In this document: one piece after another, positions 17,980-27,246 of the stretch
Numbering within the stretch: position 1 is the stretch's first letter
How the letters are laid out: each line of letters opens with the position of its first letter
Source: Enterobacter mori
GTDB taxonomy: Bacteria; Pseudomonadota; Gammaproteobacteria; Enterobacterales; Enterobacteriaceae
DNA: 64,000 nucleotides
Reading direction: 5' to 3'
Assembly (NCBI RefSeq): GCF_025244905.1
Contig: NZ_CP104285.1
Coordinates: 2,418,001-2,482,000 of the forward strand
Notes under the pieces: generated by a model
Databases searched by the model: none
Seen by the model: only the letters and a program-made list of their open reading frames with translations
Told to the model about the DNA's origin: nothing
Made by a program: the position numbers and the translations under genes

Positions 17980-18753
17980 TTACAGCACTTTAGACAGAAA
18001 CTGGCGCGTTCGCGCATGCGACGGGCGGTTCAACACCTCATCGCTACTGCCCTGCTCAACAATTTTCCCGTCAACCATAAACACCACCTGATCCGCGACT
18101 TCACGGGCAAAGCCGATCTCATGGGTAACGACCACCAGCGTGGTGCCGGAACGGGCAAGCTTTTTAATCACGTCCAGCACTTCACCCACCAGTTCAGGGT
18201 CGAGCGCCGAGGTGGGCTCATCAAACAGCATCACGCGGGGTCGCAGCGCCAGCGCGCGAGCAATCGCGATACGCTGCTGCTGACCGCCGGAAAGATGGCG
18301 TGACCAGGCATCGGCTTTATCCCGCAGCCCAACCACGTCCAGCAGGCTGTACGCCCTTTCCACCGCCTCTTTTTTGCTGAGCTTTTTATGCGCGATGGGC
18401 GCCTCTATCAGGTTTTCCAGCACCGTCAGATGGGGAAAGAGATTGAAGTTCTGGAACACGTAGCCCACGTTGACGCGCTGTTTGAGGATCTCCTTCTCCT
18501 TCATTTCGTAGAGCTTGTCGCCCTGACGGCGATAGCCGATGTAATCTCCGTCAATCTGGATAAAGCCCTCGTCGACGCGCTCCAGGTGGTTAATGGTGCG
18601 CAGCAGGGTTGATTTGCCGGAACCGGACGGCCCGAGGATCACCGTCACGGACCCGGGCGGGATCTCAAGCGAAACATTGTCGAGCGCTTTATGGCGGCCA
18701 AAAAACTTGCTGACGCCGGTAATCGAAATATGTCCTTCAGGAGAGGCTTGCAT
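17980..18753 (-). CDS. Amino-acid ABC transporter ATP-binding protein
   Basis: 257-residue polar-amino-acid-type ATPase using the start MQASPEGHIS; the longer in-frame extension is out of family. Walker A GPSGSGKST, Q-loop VFQNFNLFPH, signature LSGGQQQRIAIARAL, Walker B VMLFDEPTSALD and switch His in VVTHEIGFA are intact. It energises uptake through the permease encoded just upstream, which it overlaps by 17 bases. Related to GlnQ, TcyN and YxeO. Confidence 0.92.
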   Translation of the reverse strand: MQASPEGHISITGVSKFFGRHKALDNVSLEIPPGSVTVILGPSGSGKSTLLRTINHLERVDEGFIQIDGDYIGYRRQGDKLYEMKEKEILKQRVNVGYVFQNFNLFPHLTVLENLIEAPIAHKKLSKKEAVERAYSLLDVVGLRDKADAWSRHLSGGQQQRIAIARALALRPRVMLFDEPTSALDPELVGEVLDVIKKLARSGTTLVVVTHEIGFAREVADQVVFMVDGKIVEQGSSDEVLNRPSHARTRQFLSKVL

Positions 18754-19663
18754 GGACGGGCTCCTGTGCTGGCGTGGTGGTGACAGAACGGGTACGACGG
18801 GTGGCACGGTTCTGGTTAACGGCAGAGCGGCGTTCGCTGCGGGCAAGCGCGCGTTCAACACCATACTGGATAGCAGACAGGACGGTGGTGATCGCCAGGT
18901 ACCAGGCAGCACCGACCATCAGCAGCGGGATCACCTCCTGCGTGCGGTTGTAGATCATCTGAATGGTATAGAACAGTTCCGGCATCGCCAGGACGTACAC
19001 CATCGCCGTACCTTTGGCGAGACTGATGATTTCATTGAACCCCGACGGCAGGATGGTGCGCAGTGCCTGAGGCAGAATGATCCGCACCGTACGACGCCAG
19101 GCCGGGAGGCCGAGCGCGGCGGCGGCCTCGTACTGCCCGTGATCGACCCCGAGGAACCCGCCGCGAATGATCTCGGCGGTATAGGCGCTTTGCACCAGCG
19201 TCAGCCCCACCACGGCGGTAGAGAACTGCCCCAGCACGTTGATGGTTTCAAAGCTTCTCCAGGTGATGCCGGTGAACGGCACGCCGAGAGAGAGCGTGTC
19301 GTAGAGATAGGAAAAGTTGTAGAGAATGATCAGCACCACAATCAGCGGCAGCGACCGAAACAGCCAGATGTAGGCCCACGCCAGGCTGTTCAACAGCCAT
19401 GACGAGGACAGTCTCGCCAGCGCCAGCAGGCCGCCTAACACTACGCTCAGCGCAGTACCGATCAGGGTCAACAGCAGGGTCTGCCCTACGCCTTCCAGGA
19501 TCACCGGGTCAAAGAACCAGCGGGCGAATACTGCCCACTCCCAGCGCGGGTTAAAGGCCACCGACTGAATCACAACGGCCAGGACAAACAGCGCCACCGC
19601 GGCGCCGACGGCCCGCAGCGGATAACGTGCCGGGACCACCTTAATGGTTTCAACGTTGCTCAT
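18737..19663 (-). CDS. Amino-acid ABC transporter permease
   Basis: 308-residue HisM/TcyL-type inner-membrane permease. After an N-terminal helix it has the family start GVGQTLLLTLIGTALSVVLGGLLALAR and the EAA loop EAAAALGLPAWRRTVRIILPQALR. A polar C-terminal tail of about 35 residues is unusual for the family and overlaps the ATPase start. Only one permease gene is present, so it probably works as a homodimer with the two binding proteins. Confidence 0.9.
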   Translation of the reverse strand: MSNVETIKVVPARYPLRAVGAAVALFVLAVVIQSVAFNPRWEWAVFARWFFDPVILEGVGQTLLLTLIGTALSVVLGGLLALARLSSSWLLNSLAWAYIWLFRSLPLIVVLIILYNFSYLYDTLSLGVPFTGITWRSFETINVLGQFSTAVVGLTLVQSAYTAEIIRGGFLGVDHGQYEAAAALGLPAWRRTVRIILPQALRTILPSGFNEIISLAKGTAMVYVLAMPELFYTIQMIYNRTQEVIPLLMVGAAWYLAITTVLSAIQYGVERALARSERRSAVNQNRATRRTRSVTTTPAQEPVHASLS

Positions 19664-19672
19664 CGTCGTTCC

Positions 19673-20182
19673 TCATGCGGTTTTACTGAACGCTTCGCGT
19701 ACCAGCGTTTTAGTGAAGCGCAGCCGACCGTCAAACGGCGGCTGGCTGTACTCTTCCGGATCCCGGCTCAGATCGAACTGCGGCTGATAGCCCTGGCTGA
19801 TATAGAGCCTGACCGCTTCCGGCTGGCGAAAACCGGTTGTCAGGTAGATTTGGCTGTACCCGGCCAGCACCGCCCTACGCTCAAGCTCCTGCACCACGCG
19901 CCCGGCAAGCCCCTGCTGACGCAGGGTTTTGTCCGTCCAGATGCGTTTGATTTCCGCGGTGCGTTCGTCGAAGGGTTTGTACGCGCCGGTGGCGATGATC
20001 TTCCCGTCGCGCTCCAGCACGATAAACAGGCCCTGCGGCGCTAAATACCACTCGGTAAGTTCCACTTCCGCGTCTTTGGAGAAGTAGTCTCCATAACGGG
20101 CGGCGTATTCGCCGAACAGCCCCTCGATGACGGGCTGAAGCTCGGCATCCTCCGGCGAAACGTCACGAAATTGTTCGCTCAT
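19673..20182 (-). CDS. GNAT-family N-acetyltransferase
   Basis: 169 residues. The acetyl-CoA-binding motif A is seen as LRQQGLAGRVVQELERRA (Q/RxxGxG/A type), preceded by EIKRIWTDKT (beta-4) and followed by IYLTTGFRQPEAVRLYISQGY (motif B). In the Bacillus ytm and yxe operons the equivalent gene (SnaA/SnaB) N-acetylates an S-modified cysteine as the first step. The same role is likely here because an M20 deacylase and monooxygenases are co-encoded. Spacing to each neighbour is 9 bases. Confidence 0.85.
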   Translation of the reverse strand: MSEQFRDVSPEDAELQPVIEGLFGEYAARYGDYFSKDAEVELTEWYLAPQGLFIVLERDGKIIATGAYKPFDERTAEIKRIWTDKTLRQQGLAGRVVQELERRAVLAGYSQIYLTTGFRQPEAVRLYISQGYQPQFDLSRDPEEYSQPPFDGRLRFTKTLVREAFSKTA

Positions 20183-20191
20183 GCTGCCTCC

Positions 20192-21124
20192 TTAATCGCC
20201 CAGGCCAGCAGGGTTCACTTCGGACTGAGGAATACGCTCAACGCCTTCCCCCCAGCGGTTCAGCACTTTGTCGTAATCGCCGTTTTTGATGACGCCGTTC
20301 AGCGCGGTTTGCACTGGCTCAACCAGCCCGCTGCCTTTTTTCAGCGTCACCGCAATGTGCGCCGCCTTCGGCCAGCCGCCGTCGACGCTCCCCACCAGTT
20401 TGGTTTTCCCGTTCAGCGCCGCTTTCCACGCGCCAATCACGTTCGGACCAAAGTAGGCATCCGCGCGTCCGGACTGCAGCGCCAGCGTTTGTGCCGCATC
20501 GTCTTTGGTATAGATCGGGGTAAAGGGCTTTAGCCCTTTCTTCAGGTTTTCTGCATTCCATGCCAGCAGGATGGCCTCCTGGTTGGTGCCGGAGCCGACG
20601 ATAATCCGCAGCCCGGCGATGTCCTCCGCCTTCTCAAGCGACGCGATCGGGCTGGTTGATTTTACGTAGAACCCGAGGGAATCTTTTCGGTAGGTGGCAA
20701 AGTCAAACTTCTCTTTACGCTCTTTGGTGACGGTGATGTTGCTGATGGCGGCATCATATTTCCCGGAGGCCACGCCCAGCGGCCAGTCTTCCCAGGAGGT
20801 CGGCACCACGTTCAGCTCCAGCCCCAGGCTGTCAGCGACCAGACGGGCGACGTCCACTTCACTCCCCAGCAGCGTTTTGTTGTCATCGGAAAACACCGTC
20901 AGCGGAGGTTGATTGAGGCCCGCCACCGCCACGGTGAATTTTCCCGGTACGGCAAAGCGGTAATCTTTCGGCAGCTGTGCGACCGCATCGCCATTTTTGG
21001 CCGTGTTGATCGGCGTTTTATTGGCCTCGATGCTCACGCCGGTGCCGTTAATATTCACATTCTCTGCCCAGACGGCAGGGGTAAAGGCCAGCGCGAGCGC
21101 CAGAATAAGCGATGTTTTCTGCAT
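20192..21124 (-). CDS. Amino-acid ABC transporter, substrate-binding protein (copy 2)
   Basis: 310-residue family 3 periplasmic binding protein with signal peptide MQKTSLILALALAFTPAVWA. Core segments LGSEVDVARLVADSLGLELNVVP and IAGLRIIVGSGTNQEAILLAWNAEN align directly with copy 1 at 17083, so the pair arose by duplication. The two sequences have diverged in the ligand-contacting regions, which suggests two related ligands for one permease, as with TcyJ and TcyK of Bacillus. Confidence 0.87.
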   Translation of the reverse strand: MQKTSLILALALAFTPAVWAENVNINGTGVSIEANKTPINTAKNGDAVAQLPKDYRFAVPGKFTVAVAGLNQPPLTVFSDDNKTLLGSEVDVARLVADSLGLELNVVPTSWEDWPLGVASGKYDAAISNITVTKERKEKFDFATYRKDSLGFYVKSTSPIASLEKAEDIAGLRIIVGSGTNQEAILLAWNAENLKKGLKPFTPIYTKDDAAQTLALQSGRADAYFGPNVIGAWKAALNGKTKLVGSVDGGWPKAAHIAVTLKKGSGLVEPVQTALNGVIKNGDYDKVLNRWGEGVERIPQSEVNPAGLGD

Positions 21125-21138
21125 AGCGGTGTTCTCTT

Positions 21139-22455
21139 TTATTGTTGTGTGAATTGGTTTTTAGGTTCGTCTAAGCCCAGACTTTCGCGCAGCGTGGTGC
21201 CGGGATAGTCGGTCCGAAACAGTCCGCGCGCCTGTAAAACGGGTACCACCTGGTCAACAAAGCGCGGGAAAGTGTCCGGCGTACCGCCCTGAATGATGAA
21301 ACCGTCCGCCGCATGGCCTTCAAACCAGGCCTGAAGACCGTCTGCCACCTCTTCCGGCGTGCCGGAAAAGCGCGGGCGCGGTGATGCAGCTTCAAGGGCC
21401 ACCTGACGCAGGGTTAAGTTGCGCTCTGCGGCATTACGCTTAATTTCATCGGTGGTGCTGCGGAAGCTGTTTTTGCCTAAATCACCGATATCCGGGAACG
21501 GCTCGTCGAGCGGATACTGGCTGAAATCGTGATGTTCAAAATAACGCCCGAGGTAGTTGAGGGCATCGTTGATCGACACAAGCGCCGCCGTGGTTTGATA
21601 CTGGTTTTCCACGTCATCGGCGTCTTTACCCACAATCACGCTGACGCCCTGGAAAATATGTAAATCTGATGCGCGGCGTCCGTTAATTTCCAGCTGCTGC
21701 TTCACGTCGCGGTAAAAGGCTTTCGCCTCATCGAGAGTTTCATGATGGGTAAAAATGGCGTCGGCATGTTTCGCCGCCAGCTTTTTGCCGTCGTCCGACG
21801 CGCCCGCCTGAAAGACAATCGGTCGCCCTTGTGGCGTTCGACCAATATTCAGCGGACCGGCGACCTGGAAGAAATCACCGTGGTGATCCAGAGTATGCAA
21901 TTTTGCCGAATCAAAGAATTGGCCGCTCTCTTTATTGCGCACAAAGGCGTCGCCCTCCCAGGAATCCCACAGCCCTTTCACGACGTCGAGATACTCATCC
22001 GCAATGCGGTAGCGGAGCGCATGCTCGGGGTGCTTTTCACGGGAAAAATTCTTCGCTGAGCCTTCCAGCGGCGAGGTCACCACGTTCCAGCCCGCGCGTC
22101 CGTTGCTCAGGTGATCGAGGCTGGCGAACTGACGTGCCACGGTAAAAGGCTCGCTGTAGGAGGTGGATAAGGTTCCCACCAGGCCAAGGCGTGAGGTAAT
22201 GCTCGCCAGCGCGGATAATACCGTCAGCGGTTCAAAGCGATTTAAAAAATGCGGGATCGATTTCTCATTAATATAAAGACCGTCGGCGACGAATAAGAAA
22301 TCGAGTTTGCCTTCTTCCGCTTTTAACGCCGTCTCTTTAACAAAATCAAAATTAATGCTGGCATCCGCGATTGCCGCAGGATGACGCCAGGCTGACATAT
22401 TTCCGGATGCACCATGCAAAATGGTCCCCAGCCGCAGTTGACGATGTGCAGACAT
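21139..22455 (-). CDS. NtaA/SnaA/DszA-type FMNH2-dependent monooxygenase
   Basis: 438 residues from the internal start [10 protein letters not shown], which fits the family; a start at 22530 would overlap the upstream gene. Bacterial luciferase-like fold with family signatures [34 protein letters not shown], and [26 protein letters not shown]. Members oxidise C-S or C-N bonds using FMNH2 and O2. YxeK and YtnJ (CmoJ) of Bacillus, in operons of the same composition, cleave N-acetylated S-(2-succino)cysteine or related thioethers. A separate flavin reductase would be required. Confidence 0.88.
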   Translation of the reverse strand: MSAHRQLRLGTILHGASGNMSAWRHPAAIADASINFDFVKETALKAEEGKLDFLFVADGLYINEKSIPHFLNRFEPLTVLSALASITSRLGLVGTLSTSYSEPFTVARQFASLDHLSNGRAGWNVVTSPLEGSAKNFSREKHPEHALRYRIADEYLDVVKGLWDSWEGDAFVRNKESGQFFDSAKLHTLDHHGDFFQVAGPLNIGRTPQGRPIVFQAGASDDGKKLAAKHADAIFTHHETLDEAKAFYRDVKQQLEINGRRASDLHIFQGVSVIVGKDADDVENQYQTTAALVSINDALNYLGRYFEHHDFSQYPLDEPFPDIGDLGKNSFRSTTDEIKRNAAERNLTLRQVALEAASPRPRFSGTPEEVADGLQAWFEGHAADGFIIQGGTPDTFPRFVDQVVPVLQARGLFRTDYPGTTLRESLGLDEPKNQFTQQ

Positions 22456-22471
22456 ATTCACCTCAAATAAA

Positions 22472-23593
22472 TTAAACGTGTTGCAGGGCTTTTTCCGCAA
22501 GCTGTGCAAAATAGCGGGCAGCGGGTTCAATTAAGGCTTCATCCGGATTAAAGGACGGGTGGTGTAAACCAAACGGACTGTTGCTGCCAATGCTGACAAA
22601 CGCGCCTGGAATAGACTGTAGATAGACCGCAAAATCCTCCCCGCCCATATGCAGCTCCGCGTGCTGGGTTTCGTACCCTGACTCTCTGGCAACAGAGGTG
22701 GCGAAATCCGCCCAGCGTTCGTCGTTCACCAGTGCGGTCGGTCCGGCATACCAGGTGATGTCAATCTGCGCGCTGAAAGCGCTGGCAAACCCGGCGGCGA
22801 TTTCCCCGACGCGGGCCTTCACGTTTTGCTGCACTTCCGTGCGATGGGTGCGCAGCGTGCCTTCCAGTTCCACGCTTTCCGGCAGGACGTTCCAGGTGTT
22901 GCCTCCGGCGATACGCGTTACGCTCAACACCACTGAATCCAGCGTGTTGACGTTGCGGCTGGCGACGCTTTGCAGCGCCGTCACCAGCTGGCTCGCCAGC
23001 ACAATGGCGTCGTTGCCTTCATGTGGACGTGCGGCGTGCGCACCCTTGCCGGTAATGCGGATCACGAAGCGGTCAACGTTGGCATAAAACGGCCCGCCGC
23101 GAGTGGCAAACTCGCCTACCGGCAGCCCCGGCTCGTTATGCATACCGAAGATGGCGCTAACGTCACGCAGGGCGCCGGCTCGCACCATGCTTTTTGCGCC
23201 GCCAAAGTTCTCTTCCGCAGGCTGGAACAGGATCCGCACCCGCCCGTCGAGCGACGCTTCGCGCTCTTTCAGCTTCAGCGCCGCGCCGAGGATCACGCTG
23301 GTGTGGATGTCGTGTCCGCAGGCATGCATCACCCCCGCACGCTGCGAGCTAAACGATACGCCGCTGCGCTCCTCTATCGGCAACGCATCAATGTCTGCGC
23401 GCAGCGCAATCAGCTTATTACCCGTCCCGATTTCCGCCACCAGCCCGGTTGTCAGGTCATACGGCAGCGGCGTAATGCCAGCATTCGTCAGCCACTGACG
23501 CAGGCGTGCAGTCGTTTCGACCTCCTGACCGGAGAGTTCCGGGTTCTGGTGCAGCTCACGACGCCAGGCAATCAGTTGTTCGCCAAAACTCAT
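22472..23593 (-). CDS. M20-family amidohydrolase (N-acyl amino acid deacylase)
   Basis: 373 residues. The metal-site motifs of the M20D carboxypeptidase/deacetylase group are present: [45 protein letters not shown] and [11 protein letters not shown]. Related proteins (YxeP, SndA/SndB) remove the acetyl group from an N-acetylcysteine derivative after the monooxygenase step. It overlaps the upstream monooxygenase gene by four bases and is followed by the NtaA-type gene after 16 bases. Confidence 0.9.
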   Translation of the reverse strand: MSFGEQLIAWRRELHQNPELSGQEVETTARLRQWLTNAGITPLPYDLTTGLVAEIGTGNKLIALRADIDALPIEERSGVSFSSQRAGVMHACGHDIHTSVILGAALKLKEREASLDGRVRILFQPAEENFGGAKSMVRAGALRDVSAIFGMHNEPGLPVGEFATRGGPFYANVDRFVIRITGKGAHAARPHEGNDAIVLASQLVTALQSVASRNVNTLDSVVLSVTRIAGGNTWNVLPESVELEGTLRTHRTEVQQNVKARVGEIAAGFASAFSAQIDITWYAGPTALVNDERWADFATSVARESGYETQHAELHMGGEDFAVYLQSIPGAFVSIGSNSPFGLHHPSFNPDEALIEPAARYFAQLAEKALQHV

Positions 23594-24591
23594 ACGGTGA
23601 CCTCCTTGTTGAGACGCGCCTCGGCCAGCAGACGCAGCGACGCGACGCGCGTTGCCCCCTCCGCGACCGGCGTGTCGATGATAAATTCGTCAATGCCCCA
23701 CTGCTCGTGCAGGGCGTTCAGTTGTTCAAGCACCGACTCAGCGGTGCCCGCCAGAAGGGACTGCGCCCGACGGGCAATACGCACCGGCTCGCTGCCTGCC
23801 TGACGTGCAAAGGCATAGGCCTGTTCTTCGCTGGCGACACTCACGCGCTGACCGTTTGCCAGCTCAACGCCCCATACTTCAACCTTCTGCGCCAGCGCGT
23901 CGGCCTGCTCCTGCGACTCCGCCACAATAGCCTGCACTGCAACAATCACATCGCGGGTGCTGTTCTGACGCCAGGTTGACACCACCTCTCGCAGCAGTTC
24001 CGGATCGCCGTTCAGGTGGGCGGCAAAGACAAAGTGCCAGTCAAGGGATGCGGCGAGTAGCGCGCTTTCGGTACTGGCTCCCAGCAGAAAACCCTGCGCA
24101 GGCACCGGCGGCAGCGGCGTGGCGCGAACGGCCTCCTCCTCCGACTGATTTTCAGGGCGGATCCAGCCGTCCAGCTGCGTCAGCTGTTCGGTAAAGCTGC
24201 CTTTTTCATGAGGATGTAGTCCGAGCTGCAATGCGCGGGTAGAGAGCGGGAGACCGCCGGGGGCTTTCCCGACGCCCAGATCCACGCGGCCCGGTGCCAG
24301 CGCGGCCAGTAGATTAAAGTTTTCCGCGACCTTATAGGGGCTGTAGTGCTGAAGCATGACGCCGCCCGACCCCACACGGATGCGCTTTGTTTGCCCGAGG
24401 ATCCAGGCAATCAGCAGTTCCGGCGAGGGGCTGGCGAGCTGAGGGGTGTTGTGGTGTTCGGCAATCCAGAAGCGGTGATAACCCAGAGTTTCCGCCTGCT
24501 GCGCCAGTGTTAAGGTACGTGCCAGCGCATCGGCGGCGGTTTCGTGTTCTGCGACGGGGCTTTTATCCAGAATGCTGATTCGCCAGGACAT
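23590..24591 (-). CDS. Luciferase-like flavin monooxygenase (LLM, YtmO type)
   Basis: 333 residues; first gene of the operon. The MsnO8/YtmO subgroup signatures are seen: AQQAETLGYHRFWIAEHHN near the N-terminus, VGSGGVMLQHYSPYKVAENF and RVDLGVGKAPGG. It probably binds FMN or FMNH2. B. subtilis YtmO occupies the same kind of operon and its exact role there is open. The promoter must lie in 24592-24701, where I see no convincing operator. Confidence 0.85.
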   Translation of the reverse strand: MSWRISILDKSPVAEHETAADALARTLTLAQQAETLGYHRFWIAEHHNTPQLASPSPELLIAWILGQTKRIRVGSGGVMLQHYSPYKVAENFNLLAALAPGRVDLGVGKAPGGLPLSTRALQLGLHPHEKGSFTEQLTQLDGWIRPENQSEEEAVRATPLPPVPAQGFLLGASTESALLAASLDWHFVFAAHLNGDPELLREVVSTWRQNSTRDVIVAVQAIVAESQEQADALAQKVEVWGVELANGQRVSVASEEQAYAFARQAGSEPVRIARRAQSLLAGTAESVLEQLNALHEQWGIDEFIIDTPVAEGATRVASLRLLAEARLNKEVTV

Positions 24592-24701
24592 GTTGCGTTC
24601 TCGTTTGACTTAACATGTCGTCATTATTAAAGGCGCGATTAACCTCTGAGAAACAATTAATTTACATTTAGTTTGCCGGAAATCAGATATGTAAAACCCT
24701 G

Positions 24702-25241
24702 CTAGCGGTGTGATTTTAGGGATGAAATCAGCGCCTCCGCCTCCTGCTGTCGGGTGATACGGACAAAGTGAATGTGGGCATATCGCGGGTTTTGCATATC
24801 GGCTTGGTAACGTTTGCGATTGCTGCGCCAGGTTTTGAGGGTCCATATGATGATGGACTCCCGGCTAAAAAACGAGCGGCGGAAGCTTTCACGGTTTCCG
24901 GTGCCGGGCCACAACTCCTGCTGGTGCCATGCGCGTTTAAACGCGCGCGTCACCGCCTGCCGGAGCGTGCGGAGGAACCCGCAGTCCACCCACACCACCA
25001 GATCTACCTCGCGCCACTTCACGGGACGAGTGCGGTTATAATTGCCGTCAAGCACCCAGCCGGGTGTGGCGGCCAGGGTATTCGCCAGTGTCTCAAGCAG
25101 GACGTCGTCAGGCGTGCCCTGCCAGTCGGGCCGCCAGTACAGCCTGTCCATTTCAATATACGGAAGTACCAGCTCCCTGGCGATGCGCCGGGCAAGCGTG
25201 CTTTTTCCACTCCCGCTGGTACCGATAATATTTATTTTCAC
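24702..25241 (-). CDS. P-loop adenylate-kinase-like protein (FlaR type)
   Basis: 179-residue P-loop NTPase with Walker A GTSGSGKST at residues 8-16 and a kinase-like layout (EMDRLYWRPDWQG, then RWREVDLVVWVD-type strand seen as WREVDLVVWVD). Proteins of this kind are often annotated as AAA ATPase or topology modulation protein; real substrates are unknown. It ends 110 bases upstream of the sulfur-salvage-like operon on the same strand, and is divergent from ansP. Confidence 0.75.
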   Translation of the reverse strand: MKINIIGTSGSGKSTLARRIARELVLPYIEMDRLYWRPDWQGTPDDVLLETLANTLAATPGWVLDGNYNRTRPVKWREVDLVVWVDCGFLRTLRQAVTRAFKRAWHQQELWPGTGNRESFRRSFFSRESIIIWTLKTWRSNRKRYQADMQNPRYAHIHFVRITRQQEAEALISSLKSHR

Positions 25242-25658
25242 CGTTCCGCCCGGACATGCTGAAGAAAACGGATCGCATCATATCGTTTTAGTTTTGTTAA
25301 TGAAACGGCAGTGACGTGCTGCTGCCCGAATCTCTACCCCTCAGTAATTATTAAGCAAATCTGATGATTAAAGCACAACGTTAACGCGTGTTTTGACTAA
25401 AAAATCACCGCGATTCAGCGCGTTGTGATCCCCGTCTGCTCTGACCACACGATTTCCTTCGACAGGCATCACTTTCGGCACGGTTATATTTTGCGTCGCT
25501 TATCAATTGCGGGTAGGATGCCTCGCCATGTTTCGCCTTATCCATACACAGAATGACTGGAAAGGCGGCATGTGTTTGCGCAGAAGCAATCGTTTGTATT
25601 GCGTTCTGCCAGGCAGGACTATCACGATAATGGTTCAGACAGGCAAACAGGTAACTCA
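25242..25658. promoter_or_regulatory. Intergenic region and long leader of ansP
   Basis: 417 bases between divergent genes. Weak minus- and plus-strand ORFs run through it but lack a ribosome site and family resemblance. An inverted repeat GCAGAAGCAAT (25580-25590) and ATTGCGTTCTGC (25598-25609) can form a stem-loop about 50 bases before the ansP start. It may influence ansP translation or be part of an operator. Confidence 0.4.
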
Positions 25659-27155
25659 ATGAAAACAAGCAATAAAAGCGCAGCCGATCATCACGCTGCT
25701 AAACGTCGCTGGTTGAACTCCCATGAAGAGGGCTATCACAAAGCGATGGGCAACCGTCAGGTTCAAATGATCGCCATCGGCGGCGCTATCGGTACAGGTC
25801 TGTTTTTAGGTGCTGGCGCACGTCTGCAAATGGCGGGCCCCGCACTTGCACTGGTCTATCTGGTGTGCGGGATCTTCTCCTTCTTCATCCTTCGTGCCCT
25901 GGGCGAACTGGTACTGCACCGCCCGTCCAGCGGCAGTTTTGTCTCCTACGCTCGCGAGTTCCTCGGTGAAAAAGCCGCCTACGTGGCAGGCTGGATGTAC
26001 TTCGTTAACTGGGCGATGACCGGTATCGTCGACATTACCGCCGTTGCGCTGTACATGCACTACTGGGGCGCGTTCGGCGATGTTCCGCAGTGGGTCTTTG
26101 CGCTTGGCGCGCTGGCCATTGTCGGCACCATGAACATGATCGGCGTGAAGTGGTTCGCCGAGATGGAGTTCTGGTTTGCGCTGGTAAAAGTGCTGGCCAT
26201 CGTGGTGTTCCTGGTAGTCGGTACGGTGTTCCTCGGCAGCGGTAAGCCGCTGGACGGCAATGCCACCGGCTTCCACCTGATAACCGATAACGGCGGCTTC
26301 TTCCCGCACGGCTTGCTGCCTGCGCTGGTGCTGGTTCAGGGCGTGGTGTTTGCTTTTGCTTCCATTGAGCTCGTCGGTACCGCGGCGGGTGAATGTAAAG
26401 ATCCGCAGACGATGGTGCCAAAAGCCATCAACAGCGTGATCTGGCGTATCGGCCTGTTCTACGTCGGCTCCGTGGTGCTGCTGGTTCTGCTGCTGCCGTG
26501 GAACGCTTATCAGGCCGGTCAGAGTCCGTTCGTAACCTTCTTCTCTAAGCTGGGCGTCCCTTATGTGGGCAGCATCATGAACATCGTGGTACTGACCGCG
26601 GCGCTCTCCAGCCTGAACTCTGGCCTGTATTCCACTGGCCGTATTCTGCGCTCCATGTCGATGGGCGGTTCCGCGCCGAAGTTCATGTCTAAGATGAGCA
26701 AGCAGCAGGTTCCCTATGCGGGGATTCTGGCGACGCTGGTGGTTTACGTCTTTGGCGTGTTCCTGAACTATCTGGTGCCGTCCCGGGTATTTGAGATCGT
26801 GCTGAACGTCGCTGCACTGGGGATTATCGCCTCCTGGGCCTTTATTGTGGTCTGCCAGATGCGTCTGCGCAAAGCGATCAAAGAAGGCAAAGCGGCTGAT
26901 GTGAGCTTCAAGATGCCGGGCGCACCGGTGACCTCCTGGCTCACCCTGCTGTTCCTGTTCAGCGTGCTGGTGCTGATGGCGTTTGACTACCCGAACGGTA
27001 CTTACACCATCGCGACAATTCCGCTGCTGGCAGTACTGCTGATTGCTGGCTGGTTCGGCGTGCGTAAGCGCGTTCACGAGATCCACAGCACCGCGCCGGT
27101 TCATCACGACGATGAACACCACGACGCGCCGCTGGTAGAAGAAACCTCGCGTTAA
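25659..27155 (+). CDS. ansP: L-asparagine permease AnsP
   Basis: 498 residues from MKTSNKSAADHH (E. coli AnsP is 499); the longer in-frame ORF start lacks a ribosome site. APC-superfamily amino acid : proton symporter with about 12 membrane helices. The family signature QMIAIGGAIGTGLFLGAG starts helix 1, and the FSFFILRALGEL region follows. It imports asparagine. Neighbours yncE and yncG are as in E. coli. The C-terminal tail is rich in His and Asp. Confidence 0.93.
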   Translation: MKTSNKSAADHHAAKRRWLNSHEEGYHKAMGNRQVQMIAIGGAIGTGLFLGAGARLQMAGPALALVYLVCGIFSFFILRALGELVLHRPSSGSFVSYAREFLGEKAAYVAGWMYFVNWAMTGIVDITAVALYMHYWGAFGDVPQWVFALGALAIVGTMNMIGVKWFAEMEFWFALVKVLAIVVFLVVGTVFLGSGKPLDGNATGFHLITDNGGFFPHGLLPALVLVQGVVFAFASIELVGTAAGECKDPQTMVPKAINSVIWRIGLFYVGSVVLLVLLLPWNAYQAGQSPFVTFFSKLGVPYVGSIMNIVVLTAALSSLNSGLYSTGRILRSMSMGGSAPKFMSKMSKQQVPYAGILATLVVYVFGVFLNYLVPSRVFEIVLNVAALGIIASWAFIVVCQMRLRKAIKEGKAADVSFKMPGAPVTSWLTLLFLFSVLVLMAFDYPNGTYTIATIPLLAVLLIAGWFGVRKRVHEIHSTAPVHHDDEHHDAPLVEETSR

Positions 27156-27162
27156 TAAAAAA

Positions 27163-27238
27163 GCCGGGTGGCGGCTTCGCCTTACCCGGCCTACATTTCA
27201 GGGTTTTGTAGGCCCGGTAAGCGCAGCGCCACCGGGCT
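27163..27238. repeat. REP/BIME-type palindromic pair
   Basis: Inverted units GCCGGGTGGCGGCTTCGCCT and its counterpart ending GCGCCACCGGGC surround CCTACATTTCAGGGTTTTGTAGG. It sits between the convergent ends of ansP and yncE. An A-run before it and the strong stem may provide termination for both genes. Confidence 0.85.
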
Positions 27239-27246
27239 ATCCCATA

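Noticed and set aside
18754..18912. N-terminal extension of the ABC ATPase ORF
   Set aside because: The extra 53 residues are the out-of-frame reading of the permease C-terminus. The family begins at MQASPEGH.
25405..25668. 87-codon minus-strand ORF upstream of ansP
   Set aside because: Overlaps the ansP start region, has no ribosome site and resembles nothing; treated as intergenic.
25806..27122. 438-codon open frame opposite ansP
   Set aside because: Antisense shadow of a membrane-protein gene; the product is a low-complexity His/Gln/Arg-rich chain with no ribosome site.
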